Assembly: GCF_013362815.1 (NCBI RefSeq)
Contig: NZ_JABFVK010000009.1
Location: forward strand, 96,085 to 160,084
Origin: Hamadaea sp.
Lineage (GTDB): Bacteria > Actinomycetota > Actinomycetes > Mycobacteriales > Micromonosporaceae
DNA: 64,000 bases
Direction of reading: 5' to 3'
The notes below the pieces were generated by a model. That model searched no databases, had not been told where the DNA came from, and worked only from the letters and a program-made list of their open reading frames with translations. Positions 43,869 to 51,860 of this stretch are shown piece by piece. Both the position numbers and the translations under genes were made by a program. Position 1 is the first letter of the stretch. The number at the start of each line of letters is the position of its first letter.

Positions 43869-45991
43869 GCGGCAGCCGGCGCGCGCCCGCCCGGGAGGCC
43901 CGGGCGCACTGGATCCTGCTCCTGCTCGCGTTGCTGCTGTTGCTCGCGGCCCTCTCCTTCAACGGGTACGCACACGGCATCGCCGGCGGAGCCGAACTGC
44001 CCCGGCCGATCGCCGGCGCGGCAGCGGCACCGGAGCAGGTGCTGACCGGCGGACCCGTGTTGCGCGCCACCAACGGTCAGGTGGAATCGCGACGGATGCC
44101 CGCGAAGACGATCGCGCTCACCTTCGACGACGGGCCGGACCCGGAGTGGACCCCGAAGGTGCTCGACGTCCTGGCGAAATACGGGGCGCACGGGACGTTC
44201 TTCCCGATCGGCTCGCGCGTCAACGAATACCCCGACCTGGTACGCCGCATCACCGCCCAAGGCAACGAGGTGGGCTCGCACACCTTCACCCACGTGGAGA
44301 TCGCCCGCGTCCCCGAATGGCGGCGTGAGCTGGAACTGGGAATGACGCGTAACGCGATCGCAGGCGCGACCGGGCGCGAGGTGACCCTGTTCCGGCCGCC
44401 GTTCTCGTCGACCGCGGACGCAATGCACCAGTACGAGCTGGACGTCCTGCCGTCGGACGCGCTGATCGTCCTGAACGACCTCGACACGGAGGACTGGCGG
44501 CGGCCGGGCGTCGACGCGATCGTCAAGTCCGTGCAGCCGAAGGCGAACGCCGGGGCGATCGTGCTCATGCACGACAGCGGCGGCGACCGGAGCCAGACCG
44601 TCGCGGCGCTCGGCAAGTTCATTCCGGCTCTTCAGGCGAAGGGCTACAAGTTCACCACCGTGTCGGAGGCGCTCGGGCTCCCCGCCGCGACGGCCGCCCC
44701 CAACGCCGTCCAGATCCGGGGGGACGTGCTGCGTACGGCGCAGACGGCGAGCGGCTTCGCGACCCAGGCGATGGGCGTGCTCATGGCGGTCGCGCTGGTG
44801 CTGGCCGTGATCCGGCTGCTCGTGCAGGTCATCGCCGCCCAGCGCCACGTACGCGTGGCGAAGCGCCGTTGGCGGGAACGGCCGTTCGAGATCCTCGACC
44901 CGGTGTCGATCATCGTTCCGGCGTACAACGAGGAAGCCAACATCGCCGCCACGGTGCGGTCGCTCATGGCCAGCGACTATCCGTATTTCGAGGTCATCGT
45001 GGTCGACGACGGGTCCACCGACCGGACCGCCGACATCGTCGAGGGACTGCGGCTGCGCGGCGTACGCGTGATCCGACAGGCGAACGCGGGCAAGCCGGCC
45101 GCCCTCACGACCGGGATCAAGGCTTCGCGCGCCAACCTGCTGATCCTCGTCGACGGCGACACCGTGTTCCAGCCCGACACCGTCTACAACCTGGTGCAGG
45201 GCTTCACCGACCCGGCCGTCGGCGCGATCGCGGGCAACACCAAGGTCGCCAACCGCAAGGGCCTGCTCGGCCGCTGGCAGCACCTCGAGTACGTCATCGG
45301 CTTCAACCTCGACCGCCGCCTGTTCGACCTGGCCGGCTGCATGCCGACCATCCCCGGCGCGATCGGCGCGTTCCGCCGCGAGGTGCTCCGCGACGTCGCA
45401 ACCAGCGCGGGGATCGTCTCCCCCGACACGCTGGCGGAGGACACCGACCTCACCATGGCGGTGCTGCGCGCCGGGTGGAAGGTCATCTACGCCGAGCACG
45501 CCATCGCGTGGACCGAGGCGCCGTCGTCCCTGCGTCAGCTCTGGCGGCAGCGATACCGCTGGTGCTACGGCACGATGCAGGCGATGTGGAAGCACCGCCG
45601 CTCACTCTCCGAACGCGGCGGCGGTGGGCGGCTCGGCCGCCGCGGCCTGCCCTATCTGCTCGTCTTCCAGATCGCGCTGCCGCTCGCGGCCCCGGCCGTC
45701 GACATCTTCGCGGTCTACGGGTTCATCTTCCTGCCGTGGGTCCAGATGCTGGTGGCCTGGTGCGGCTTGCTCGCCATCCAGATCTTCACCGCCTGGTACG
45801 CCTTGCGCCTGGACCGGGAGCGTTACGGGCCACTGTGGAGCATCGCGTTCCAGCAGATCGTGTACCGCCAGCTCATGTATCTCGTGGTGGTCCAGTCCAC
45901 CGTGACCGCGTTGCTCGGCAACCGGCTGCGGTGGCAGCGCATGCAGCGTACGGGTGAGGCCGCAGCACTGTTGCGGTCCGGCTCCCGCTGA
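43865..45991 (+). CDS. NodB polysaccharide deacetylase fused to GT2 glycosyltransferase
   Basis: 708-residue membrane enzyme with two catalytic parts. After an N-terminal membrane helix (about 15-32) comes an extracellular NodB domain: metal/catalytic Asp pair in LTFDDGPDPEW (Asp88-Asp89), metal His in GSHTFTH, and FRPPFSST. A helix near 300 leads to a cytoplasmic GT2 domain with SIIVPAYNEE, VVDDGSTDRT, DGDTVF, EDTD and RQRYRW (the Q/RxxRW motif of processive synthases). C-terminal helices could form a secretion channel. It would polymerise a sugar, perhaps GlcNAc, and deacetylate the exported chain. Product unknown. Confidence 0.93.
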   Translation: MSGSRRAPAREARAHWILLLLALLLLLAALSFNGYAHGIAGGAELPRPIAGAAAAPEQVLTGGPVLRATNGQVESRRMPAKTIALTFDDGPDPEWTPKVLDVLAKYGAHGTFFPIGSRVNEYPDLVRRITAQGNEVGSHTFTHVEIARVPEWRRELELGMTRNAIAGATGREVTLFRPPFSSTADAMHQYELDVLPSDALIVLNDLDTEDWRRPGVDAIVKSVQPKANAGAIVLMHDSGGDRSQTVAALGKFIPALQAKGYKFTTVSEALGLPAATAAPNAVQIRGDVLRTAQTASGFATQAMGVLMAVALVLAVIRLLVQVIAAQRHVRVAKRRWRERPFEILDPVSIIVPAYNEEANIAATVRSLMASDYPYFEVIVVDDGSTDRTADIVEGLRLRGVRVIRQANAGKPAALTTGIKASRANLLILVDGDTVFQPDTVYNLVQGFTDPAVGAIAGNTKVANRKGLLGRWQHLEYVIGFNLDRRLFDLAGCMPTIPGAIGAFRREVLRDVATSAGIVSPDTLAEDTDLTMAVLRAGWKVIYAEHAIAWTEAPSSLRQLWRQRYRWCYGTMQAMWKHRRSLSERGGGGRLGRRGLPYLLVFQIALPLAAPAVDIFAVYGFIFLPWVQMLVAWCGLLAIQIFTAWYALRLDRERYGPLWSIAFQQIVYRQLMYLVVVQSTVTALLGNRLRWQRMQRTGEAAALLRSGSR

Positions 45992-45992
45992 C

Positions 45993-46580
45993 CTACAGCA
46001 GGATCAGCAGCCCGATCGCGATGAAGACCACGGGCACGATCCAATGACCCCAGCGGTCGACAAGCCCGACGATCTTCCGGTGCGATCCCAGCCACCGCGC
46101 GGCCACGCACCACACTGCGACGCCGACGGCGAACACCGCCACCGTGACCAGGCTGTCCGGGAGGCCGAGCGTACGGAAGGCGGGCGTGTAGACGGAGATG
46201 TTGTCCGCGCCGTTGGCCACTGTCACCCCGACGATCCCGGCCAGCCCGGTGGCTACCGTCGGCGTTTGCTCATCACCCGACCGGATCGCTTGCCCGAGAC
46301 CGCGTACGCCCAACGCCAACGGCACCAGGCCGGCCAGGCGTACCCAGTCATCCGGCACGACGGTGAGACCGAGCGCCGCCAGCGCGGAGATCCCGACGAG
46401 CGCGCCGACGCCGAGGTACTGGCCGATCCAGATCTGCCACGGTCTTGCCCCGCCGGCGTTGGCTTCTTGCCGGCCGGCGTTGGCGGCCAGGTACAGGACG
46501 GTCAGCACGACGAGGTCGTCGACGTTGGTGCCGGCGAACAGGCCGGCGGCCACGACGACGGTGCTGACGAGGTCTCCCAC
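45993..46580 (-). CDS. CadD-type cadmium/cation resistance transporter
   Basis: 195-residue membrane protein with five to six helices. The N-terminal FAGTNVDDLVVLTVLYLA and the second-half repeat TVANGADNISVYTPAF are the two matching acidic motifs of CadD/LysE-superfamily exporters. No CadC/ArsR regulator is adjacent, so the substrate metal is inferred from family only. It starts with GTG and stops 1 bp from the end of the convergent GT2 gene. Confidence 0.88.
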   Translation of the reverse strand: MGDLVSTVVVAAGLFAGTNVDDLVVLTVLYLAANAGRQEANAGGARPWQIWIGQYLGVGALVGISALAALGLTVVPDDWVRLAGLVPLALGVRGLGQAIRSGDEQTPTVATGLAGIVGVTVANGADNISVYTPAFRTLGLPDSLVTVAVFAVGVAVWCVAARWLGSHRKIVGLVDRWGHWIVPVVFIAIGLLILL

Positions 46581-46591
46581 GGCACGACAGC

Positions 46592-46879
46592 CTACGGGGT
46601 GTGCGGTGTGCTCCCGGCGGCGCTTTCGTGATCGGCGATCCAGCCGAGGTGGCGGTCGGCCAGCTCCCGGGCGGGCAGGTCCGGGCGGGCGACGAGCGCG
46701 TCCTGCAGGTAGCCGCGCATGGCCTGCTCGACCAGGGCCCGCCGCATCCCGGTGTCACCGCTGAGCTCGTCTCTGGTGGTACGGCATGGCCAAGCCATCT
46801 CGCAGGCCGCGCAGTCCCAGCGCTCGTCCGGGAGGTGGAACCGCCCGGCGTCGCCCCAAACGTCTGCCGTCTCAGTCAT
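46592..46879 (-). CDS. Small Cys-motif protein
   Basis: About 95 residues with WDCAACEMAWPC near the N-terminus, a CxxCx5C cluster that could bind zinc or Fe-S. A helical remainder follows (MRRALVEQAMRGYLQDALVA, LPARELADRHLGWIADH). Starts at 46879 or 46885 are both possible; AAGGA lies 9 nt before 46879. It precedes the CadD-type gene by 11 bp and may share its transcript, which would fit metal handling, but this is inference. Confidence 0.7.
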   Translation of the reverse strand: MTETADVWGDAGRFHLPDERWDCAACEMAWPCRTTRDELSGDTGMRRALVEQAMRGYLQDALVARPDLPARELADRHLGWIADHESAAGSTPHTP

Positions 46880-47114
46880 AGACATCCATCCTTGCCGAAG
46901 GACGGCCTGCCGCAAGGATTCCACGCGGCGGCAAGTCGGTCGGGTTCGGTCAGACGGCATCCGTCTCGGAGAACTTCCACGGAATGCCCGACTTACGCGG
47001 GGAGCCGCGGGGAGACTCGTGAGGACAGTCGCGTGGGGACGGACGGCGGCCAACGCGAGAGTCAGTCGCAACTCCGACATTGCCCGGCCCGTCGGCCGAC
47101 CGCCAGAATGACCG

Positions 47115-47457
47115 GATGCCGGAGTCCCAATTCGCCATCGTCGATCGTGCCCTGAAAGGACAGGCCACGGCCGAGGATCTCAGCCTTGTGCAGGCGAACT
47201 TCGAGCAATGGGTGCAGGTGTACTTCGGCGGCGACGAGGCGCTCGCCTTGACGTACAGCGTGAATGCGTTGGTGGAGGCGTGTGCCGTCGACTGGGCGGC
47301 GTTGTCGGAGCGCCATCGGTCGGCGCACATCTGGCTGTTCACTCTGCTGTGCCCGGACAAGTCGCGAGTGGACCAAGCGGCGTTGGCGTACCTGTCTTGG
47401 ATCGATCATGACCTGCCCGGGTCCGCCGAGATCGTGCTGGAGTTGCGGGGCGACTGA
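47115..47457 (+). CDS. Small soluble protein of unknown function
   Basis: About 113 residues, helical and acidic (FAIVDRALKGQATAEDLSLV, YFGGDEALALTYSVNALVEA, ELRGD at the end). No signal peptide or known motif. The ATG at 47115 is preferred to the in-frame GTG at 47080 because the earlier part does not look conserved, but the call rests on codon use and length only. Its last 52 bp overlap the convergent membrane protein gene. Confidence 0.6.
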
Positions 47458-47855
47458 CCACGCTTGCGGAGCTTCAACGTCACGGCCGACACCAGGAGAC
47501 ATCCGGCGGCGAGCCCTCCTACAAGGAGCACGGCGCCCACCGCATACAGCCCGGTGTCGTCGGCTGCGGCAGCCTGTACGGTCCACGCCGCAGCGAAAAT
47601 GAGCGTCAGCGCGGCCGAGGCGGCGAGCGGCCGCACATTCGATAGCAATGCGCAGACAAGCAGCGCCACCAGCGTCACGACGCAGCCGGCCACTTGCCAG
47701 GTCTCGTAGGGCCCCGTCTGCTGACCCGTGACGGGATCCACCTGGTATCGGGTGTCCCAGCCGAGCCAGGCGTACCACGCCAGAAGCGTGCCGAGCGCGA
47801 CGGCCAGGCTACCCAATGCCTGGTAGACAGGGCGGTTACCGGAGTTCGGGTTCAT
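47406..47855 (-). CDS. Small four-helix membrane protein
   Basis: 149 residues with four membrane helices (about 15-32, 56-72, 78-95, 103-125), an extracellular YQVDPVTGQQTGPYETW loop, and a basic cytoplasmic tail (KLRKRGQSPRN). No family recognised. It is probably leaderless, with TAGCGT 7 nt before the ATG and TTCAAG 17 bp further upstream as a -35. Confidence 0.7.
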   Translation of the reverse strand: MNPNSGNRPVYQALGSLAVALGTLLAWYAWLGWDTRYQVDPVTGQQTGPYETWQVAGCVVTLVALLVCALLSNVRPLAASAALTLIFAAAWTVQAAAADDTGLYAVGAVLLVGGLAAGCLLVSAVTLKLRKRGQSPRNSSTISADPGRS

Positions 47856-47862
47856 AGGACGG

Positions 47863-47891
47863 ACGCTAGCTACAGCGCGTCCCGGCTTGAA
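47863..47891 (-). promoter_or_regulatory. Promoter of the small membrane protein gene
   Basis: On the minus strand TTCAAG, 17-bp spacer, TAGCGT (47863-47868), then 7 nt to the ATG. The -35 side overlaps the left arm of the CCCGGCTTGA/TCAAGCCGGG inverted repeat (47881-47890, 47909-47918), which could be an operator or the terminator of the gene at 47944. Confidence 0.55.
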
Positions 47892-47943
47892 GAGAGAAGG
47901 TACTCAAGTCAAGCCGGGTCCTGTACTCAGCGCGCCGTGAGGG

Positions 47944-48906
47944 CTAGGTCCAGGGTGAGGCCGGGAACCAGATCAGCCCGATCCGGCTGAGCAGACGGAC
48001 GTCCCAGTAGAGGACGGTGAACACACCCGCGATGAGAAAGGCCAGCGCGGTCAGCACCGCCGCCCGGGACGGCTTGGCGGCGAGCCAGCGTTGCAGGCGG
48101 CCGCCGGAGATCAAGGCGATCACCAGGAAGATCACCGCCATCACGAGGATGTTGCCGAGCGACTGCAGGACGAACGCCGCCGCGCCGTAGAACGGGTTGT
48201 GGGTCGACGCGGCATGCCGGAACATGTCGCGGAACAGCGGGTACGGACGGCCGATGAGGAAGCCGCCGATGAGCGCGCCCATGAGCACGAGGGGCGCGTT
48301 CGGCATACGCCGGGAGATGGCCGCCAACGGGTCGGGGATGATGCCGAGCGCGGCCAGGCCGAGGATGATCATCACGAGGCCGATCAAGCCGAACGCGATC
48401 ATCGACTGGATCGACCGCGCGGACAGGTGACCGGGTACCGACGACGCGGTCGAGAACTGCGGCATCCTGGTCCCGACCAGGCCCACCACTACGCCGTAGA
48501 GCGCTGACACGGTCACCACACCGACGGTGAGCCAGCCGAGCGGCCGGAGCACGGCGACGACCCGTTCGCGGCGCGTGTGTGAAGCACCGAGCATCGGCCC
48601 GACCGCTCCGAACGCGGCGACGTTGCACGCGGTGAACGACCCCGCGACTCCGGTCACGAGAGCGAAGAGGATGCCACTGCCGATGCTCCCGATCGGGGTG
48701 TTGTGCGCGTCGTGGCCGAGCACCGAGTCGGCGACCGAGAACCCGATCGTCCGGTCCACGAGTTCGGCGTTCCACAACCAGGTGAGCAGGAAGCCCCCGA
48801 CAAGCCCGATCAAGGCGATCAGCCAGCGGCGACGGGGGAAGGCGCCGTTGACGAACAGCGAACTGGGCTGGGGCGCTTCGGACAGACGGATGAGGGTGGA
48901 GGTCAC
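47944..48906 (-). CDS. Polytopic membrane protein, DsbD/CcdA-like core
   Basis: About 320 residues and eight membrane helices. The segment GVAGSFTACNVAAFGAVGPM resembles the first helix of the DsbD/CcdA transmembrane family, which passes electrons across the membrane. Only one Cys is present there, however, so thiol transfer is doubtful. GTG 48906 has GAGAGGA 8 nt upstream and is preferred over GTG 48930. It may pair with the MerR gene at 49041, 135 bp upstream on the same strand. Confidence 0.7.
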   Translation of the reverse strand: MTSTLIRLSEAPQPSSLFVNGAFPRRRWLIALIGLVGGFLLTWLWNAELVDRTIGFSVADSVLGHDAHNTPIGSIGSGILFALVTGVAGSFTACNVAAFGAVGPMLGASHTRRERVVAVLRPLGWLTVGVVTVSALYGVVVGLVGTRMPQFSTASSVPGHLSARSIQSMIAFGLIGLVMIILGLAALGIIPDPLAAISRRMPNAPLVLMGALIGGFLIGRPYPLFRDMFRHAASTHNPFYGAAAFVLQSLGNILVMAVIFLVIALISGGRLQRWLAAKPSRAAVLTALAFLIAGVFTVLYWDVRLLSRIGLIWFPASPWT

Positions 48907-49040
48907 GGGGATCGTCCTCTCGAAAGACACGCTGCCGCAGCCGGCGTCATAGCGGATTCCACAGCCGACGCCATGGACTCCGCAATGGTCCCGCGTACGC
49001 CATTCGCGTGTCTTCTCGAAAAATGCTTCGCCGCGTTATC

Positions 49041-49676
49041 TCAGCGTTCCGGAGTGTCCATTGCGGTACGCATTCCGAGATGATGCGTGTACGCCATCCG
49101 CCGAATGATCGCGAACGCGACTTCGAAGAGGACGACCCGGGCGACGACGGTGGGCCCGTTGTCCCCGGACAGCTGCTGATCGATCTCCCGGACGGCGAGC
49201 CGACCGGCGGCCTCCACATAGGGCTGGAACCAGCCGGAGCGGATCGGCACGCCCAGCGCCTCCAGCGCCGCGACGACGCGGACGAGGCTTTCGCGCTCGG
49301 GAGCCTCGCCGCGGATGCACCAGCCGGCGTCGGTGATGATCCGGTCGACCTGTTCGGCGGCCAGGTCCTCGGCCTCGGCCCCGGTCGGCGGGGCGGGCTG
49401 TTCGGGCAGCAGCGCCCGGCTCACGATCTGGGCCAGATGGTGCGGCGACAGGCATCGGCTGTCGATCGCCGCCAGCACCTCACGGACCGACGCGAGGCTC
49501 ATCATGCCGACGCCGGCCAGCAGCCGGATCAACCGCAGCCGATGCAGATGGCTCTCGTCGTACTCGGCCTGATTTCGGGCGGTCGGCACGCCCGGCGGCA
49601 GCAACTGCTCCCGCAGATAGAACTTGATCGTCGGAACCGGAACCCCGCTGCGCCGGCTGAGATGGGAGATCTTCAT
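49041..49676 (-). CDS. MerR-family regulator with long C-terminal domain
   Basis: About 211 residues. The HTH is ISHLSRRSGVPVPTIKFYLR, then LLPPGVPTARNQAEYDE and a helical region with Cys in DSRCLSP and AGWCIRG. The C-terminal 120 residues are longer than in metal-sensing MerR proteins and may bind an organic ligand. ATG 49676 or GTG 49682 is the start. It probably controls the membrane protein gene downstream and itself. Confidence 0.85.
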   Translation of the reverse strand: MKISHLSRRSGVPVPTIKFYLREQLLPPGVPTARNQAEYDESHLHRLRLIRLLAGVGMMSLASVREVLAAIDSRCLSPHHLAQIVSRALLPEQPAPPTGAEAEDLAAEQVDRIITDAGWCIRGEAPERESLVRVVAALEALGVPIRSGWFQPYVEAAGRLAVREIDQQLSGDNGPTVVARVVLFEVAFAIIRRMAYTHHLGMRTAMDTPER

Positions 49677-49755
49677 ACTCACTGCCACGCCGCTGTCCGT
49701 TGAGCCATGCCACATGGTTGCATGTGTGATCTTTTTCCGGCAAGGAGTTCCCGCC

Positions 49756-49777
49756 GCGCAGAATAATGATTCTGCGC
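49756..49777. promoter_or_regulatory. Palindrome in the divergent MerR/AraC region
   Basis: GCGCAGAAT (49756-49764), AATG, ATTCTGCGC (49769-49777): 9-bp perfect arms in an AT-richer patch 80 bp upstream of the MerR start. Operator candidate. The remaining 49677-50077 region shows no convincing gene. Confidence 0.6.
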
Positions 49778-50077
49778 CCGTAGCGAGACCGTCCACAGTA
49801 CGCAAGTAAGTGTCGGGAACAGGACGACGATCGCGGGAATTCCGGGATCGATCGGACGCGAATGGATAGTGGCGATCACCACCCGCCTCTCTCCATTTTG
49901 TTGCTCATTCCGGGTCGCTTACGCGGGCGAGGCGCCGGCATCGGCGCAGCTCAGCGGTGATCCACAATTGTCCCCTCTGGACAGTGACGGTCGTCGACAC
50001 GATTGATCGGCCGATACCCCCTCCCTAGCATCACCGACCAGCGGGGGCAGTGAAGCGACGGCCCAGGGGGAGGCAAC

Positions 50078-50878
50078 ATGGCGGACACCACCGCCGAGCA
50101 AGCAGTCGAGCGGGTCATCACGCTCATGCGCGAGAACCTCGACGAGCAACTCACGGTCGACGACATGGCCCGCACGGCGATGTTCAGCAAGTTCCACTTC
50201 TCGCGGATGTTCCAGCGGGTCACCGGGGTCTCCCCCGGCCGGTTCCTCTCCGCCCTGCGCCTGGAACAGGCCAAGCGGCTGCTGATCTCGACGTCCTACA
50301 ACGTCTCGGACATCAGTCTGCGGGTGGGCTACACCAGCGTCGGCACCTTCAGCTCGCGGTTCACCCGCAGCGTCGGGCTGTCGCCGACGACGTATCGGCG
50401 ACAGCGCGGGGTCACCGCCGAGATCCGCACCGGGACTCCCGGGTACGCCACGGGCGCGCCGCACGCCATGGTCAGCGGCATCATCCGGCATTCGCGGCCG
50501 AGCCCCCGCCGCCGGCTGATCTTCGCCGGGTTGTTCCGCGACCGGATACCCGAGGGCAGCCCGGTCGCCTGCGCTGTGCTGCGGGAGCCGGGACCGTTCC
50601 TGATCGAGCGGGTGCCCCCGGGGATGTGGTACCTGCTGATGCACTCCGTGCCCAAGGGCGCCGAGGCGACCCGCAACGACGATCAGACCGAGGTCGCCAC
50701 GTGCGGCCCCATCGCCGTACGCCCCGGAGCCGCGATCGAGGGCTGCGACGCGCTGTTGCAACCGGCCCGCCGACTCGATCCGCCGGTCCTGCTGGCGTTG
50801 CTGGACGTGCGTACCGCAGCCCTGGAAGAAACAGCAGCCCTGGAAGAAACGGCAGCGCTGGAGGTCGCCCTGGGTTGA
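50078..50878 (+). CDS. AraC-family regulator with N-terminal HTH
   Basis: 266 residues, with the two AraC HTH units at the N-terminus (LTVDDMARTAMFSKFHFSRM, then NVSDISLRVGYTSVGTFSSR) instead of the usual C-terminal place. A GyrI-like or unknown sensor domain of about 130 residues follows. The C-terminus holds AALEET repeats encoded by an 18-bp tandem repeat. The start has GGGGGAGG. It lies upstream of two small secreted proteins that it may control. Confidence 0.88.
   Translation: MADTTAEQAVERVITLMRENLDEQLTVDDMARTAMFSKFHFSRMFQRVTGVSPGRFLSALRLEQAKRLLISTSYNVSDISLRVGYTSVGTFSSRFTRSVGLSPTTYRRQRGVTAEIRTGTPGYATGAPHAMVSGIIRHSRPSPRRRLIFAGLFRDRIPEGSPVACAVLREPGPFLIERVPPGMWYLLMHSVPKGAEATRNDDQTEVATCGPIAVRPGAAIEGCDALLQPARRLDPPVLLALLDVRTAALEETAALEETAALEVALG
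50816..50863 (+). repeat. 18-bp tandem repeat in the AraC gene
   Basis: GCAGCCCTGGAAGAAAC(A/G) twice (50816-50833, 50834-50851) and a partial third copy, encoding AALEET repeats at the C-terminus. Confidence 0.9.
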
Positions 50879-50944
50879 CGGTTGCCGATCTTGACGGCAA
50901 GATGCCTCGCAAGATCGCTTTTCCGTCCAGATTGGAGCGACTCG

Positions 50945-51337
50945 TTGAGGTTATCCCGCAAGGGCGGCCTGCTCGCCGCCGCCGCCGCTCTCGCCTCGGC
51001 CCTCCTGATGCCGGGCACCGCCCAGGCCGCCACGCCGGACATCACCATCTACATCACGAACAGCTTCACGAACGTCGCGTCGATGAGCTTCCACGACGAC
51101 GGTGACAAGTTCACTGTGTGCGACCTGTACGCGGACGGCCACGGCGTACGCGGCTCGCTCTACTACGCCGGCGACCGGGTGGCGACGCTGTACAACGGCT
51201 CGGGTTCGGGCAGCTGCAAGAGCTTCACCTACGACGTCAAGGCTGCGGCCGGTGGCTACGACATGTGGGTATGCCTCGTGGACGGCTCCGGCGACACGAC
51301 CGGCAGCGGCTGTCAGTACAAGCAGATCACCGAATAG
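50945..51337 (+). CDS. Small secreted protein 1
   Basis: About 130 residues from a TTG start at 50945 that has GGAG 7 nt upstream. A clear signal peptide (LRLSRKGGLLAAAAALASAL...GTAQA) is cleaved near residue 29. The mature part is about 100 residues, beta-rich (DITIYITNSFTNVASMSF), with three cysteines (FTVCDLYADGHGVRGSLYY, GSCKSF, MWVCLVDGSG) and a fourth in GSGCQYK, so two disulfides are possible. No known enzyme motif. Confidence 0.78.
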   Translation: MRLSRKGGLLAAAAALASALLMPGTAQAATPDITIYITNSFTNVASMSFHDDGDKFTVCDLYADGHGVRGSLYYAGDRVATLYNGSGSGSCKSFTYDVKAAAGGYDMWVCLVDGSGDTTGSGCQYKQITE

Positions 51338-51356
51338 AACCGGCTGGGGAGGCTGA

Positions 51357-51803
51357 ATGTATCGACGAATCGCGTACGCCGCCGCCGCGTTGCTGGTGGG
51401 ACTCGTGACCCTCGTGGTCGCGCCCACGCCCGCGAGTGCGGCTCCGACGCCGGAGAACGACCACGCCGTCGCCGCAACCGTGGACGACGTCATCTATTGC
51501 TGGTCGATCGCCGGCGCCAAGGCCTGTTACGAGTACGACGGCGACAAGTGGTGGGTGCAGGACACCGCCTCCGACGGCATGTCGGCCGTGGCGGACTGGC
51601 GCAACTACCTGACCGCCAACGGCGACCTGTACCGGCAGGGCAAGTGCATCAACTCCCTGGGCTACGGCGACTGGGGCGTGTGCAACAAGAACTACTACGA
51701 GACGAGCAAGCTGATCATGCGGGTGTGCGTCATCGACTACTCCGACGGTGGCTCGGTCTGCTCGGGCTGGGTGACGGTCCAGGCCGGCATCATCGAGGCG
51801 TGA
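51357..51803 (+). CDS. Small secreted protein 2
   Basis: 148 residues with a signal peptide (YAAAALLVGLVTLVVAPTPA, cleavage near ASA/AP). The mature region is rich in aromatic residues and has six cysteines (VIYCWSIAGAKACYEYDGDK, GKCINSLG, WGVCNKNYY, MRVCVIDYSDGGSVCSGW), enough for three disulfides. A GGGGAGG site is 4 nt from the ATG. It follows protein 1 by 19 bp, so the pair is co-transcribed. Both look like extracellular inhibitors, toxins or structural proteins, but nothing fixes the role. Confidence 0.78.
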   Translation: MYRRIAYAAAALLVGLVTLVVAPTPASAAPTPENDHAVAATVDDVIYCWSIAGAKACYEYDGDKWWVQDTASDGMSAVADWRNYLTANGDLYRQGKCINSLGYGDWGVCNKNYYETSKLIMRVCVIDYSDGGSVCSGWVTVQAGIIEA

Positions 51804-51822
51804 CCGGTCGCTGAACGAGCTG

Positions 51823-51850
51823 TGGCCCGGGCCGGAGACAGCCCGGGCCA
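51823..51850. terminator. Bidirectional terminator before the biosynthetic operon's end
   Basis: Perfect 10-bp arms TGGCCCGGGC (51823-51832) and GCCCGGGCCA (51841-51850), between the stop at 51803 (+) and the P450 stop at 51861 (-). Confidence 0.8.
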
Positions 51851-51860
51851 CTTCCGTGAC

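Noticed and set aside
45993..46879. Cadmium resistance operon with CadC regulator
   Set aside because: The small gene upstream has a Cys cluster but no ArsR/CadC HTH.
49624..49809. 61-codon plus-strand gene between the MerR and AraC genes
   Set aside because: It covers the MerR start and operator region, no ribosome site, no conserved features.
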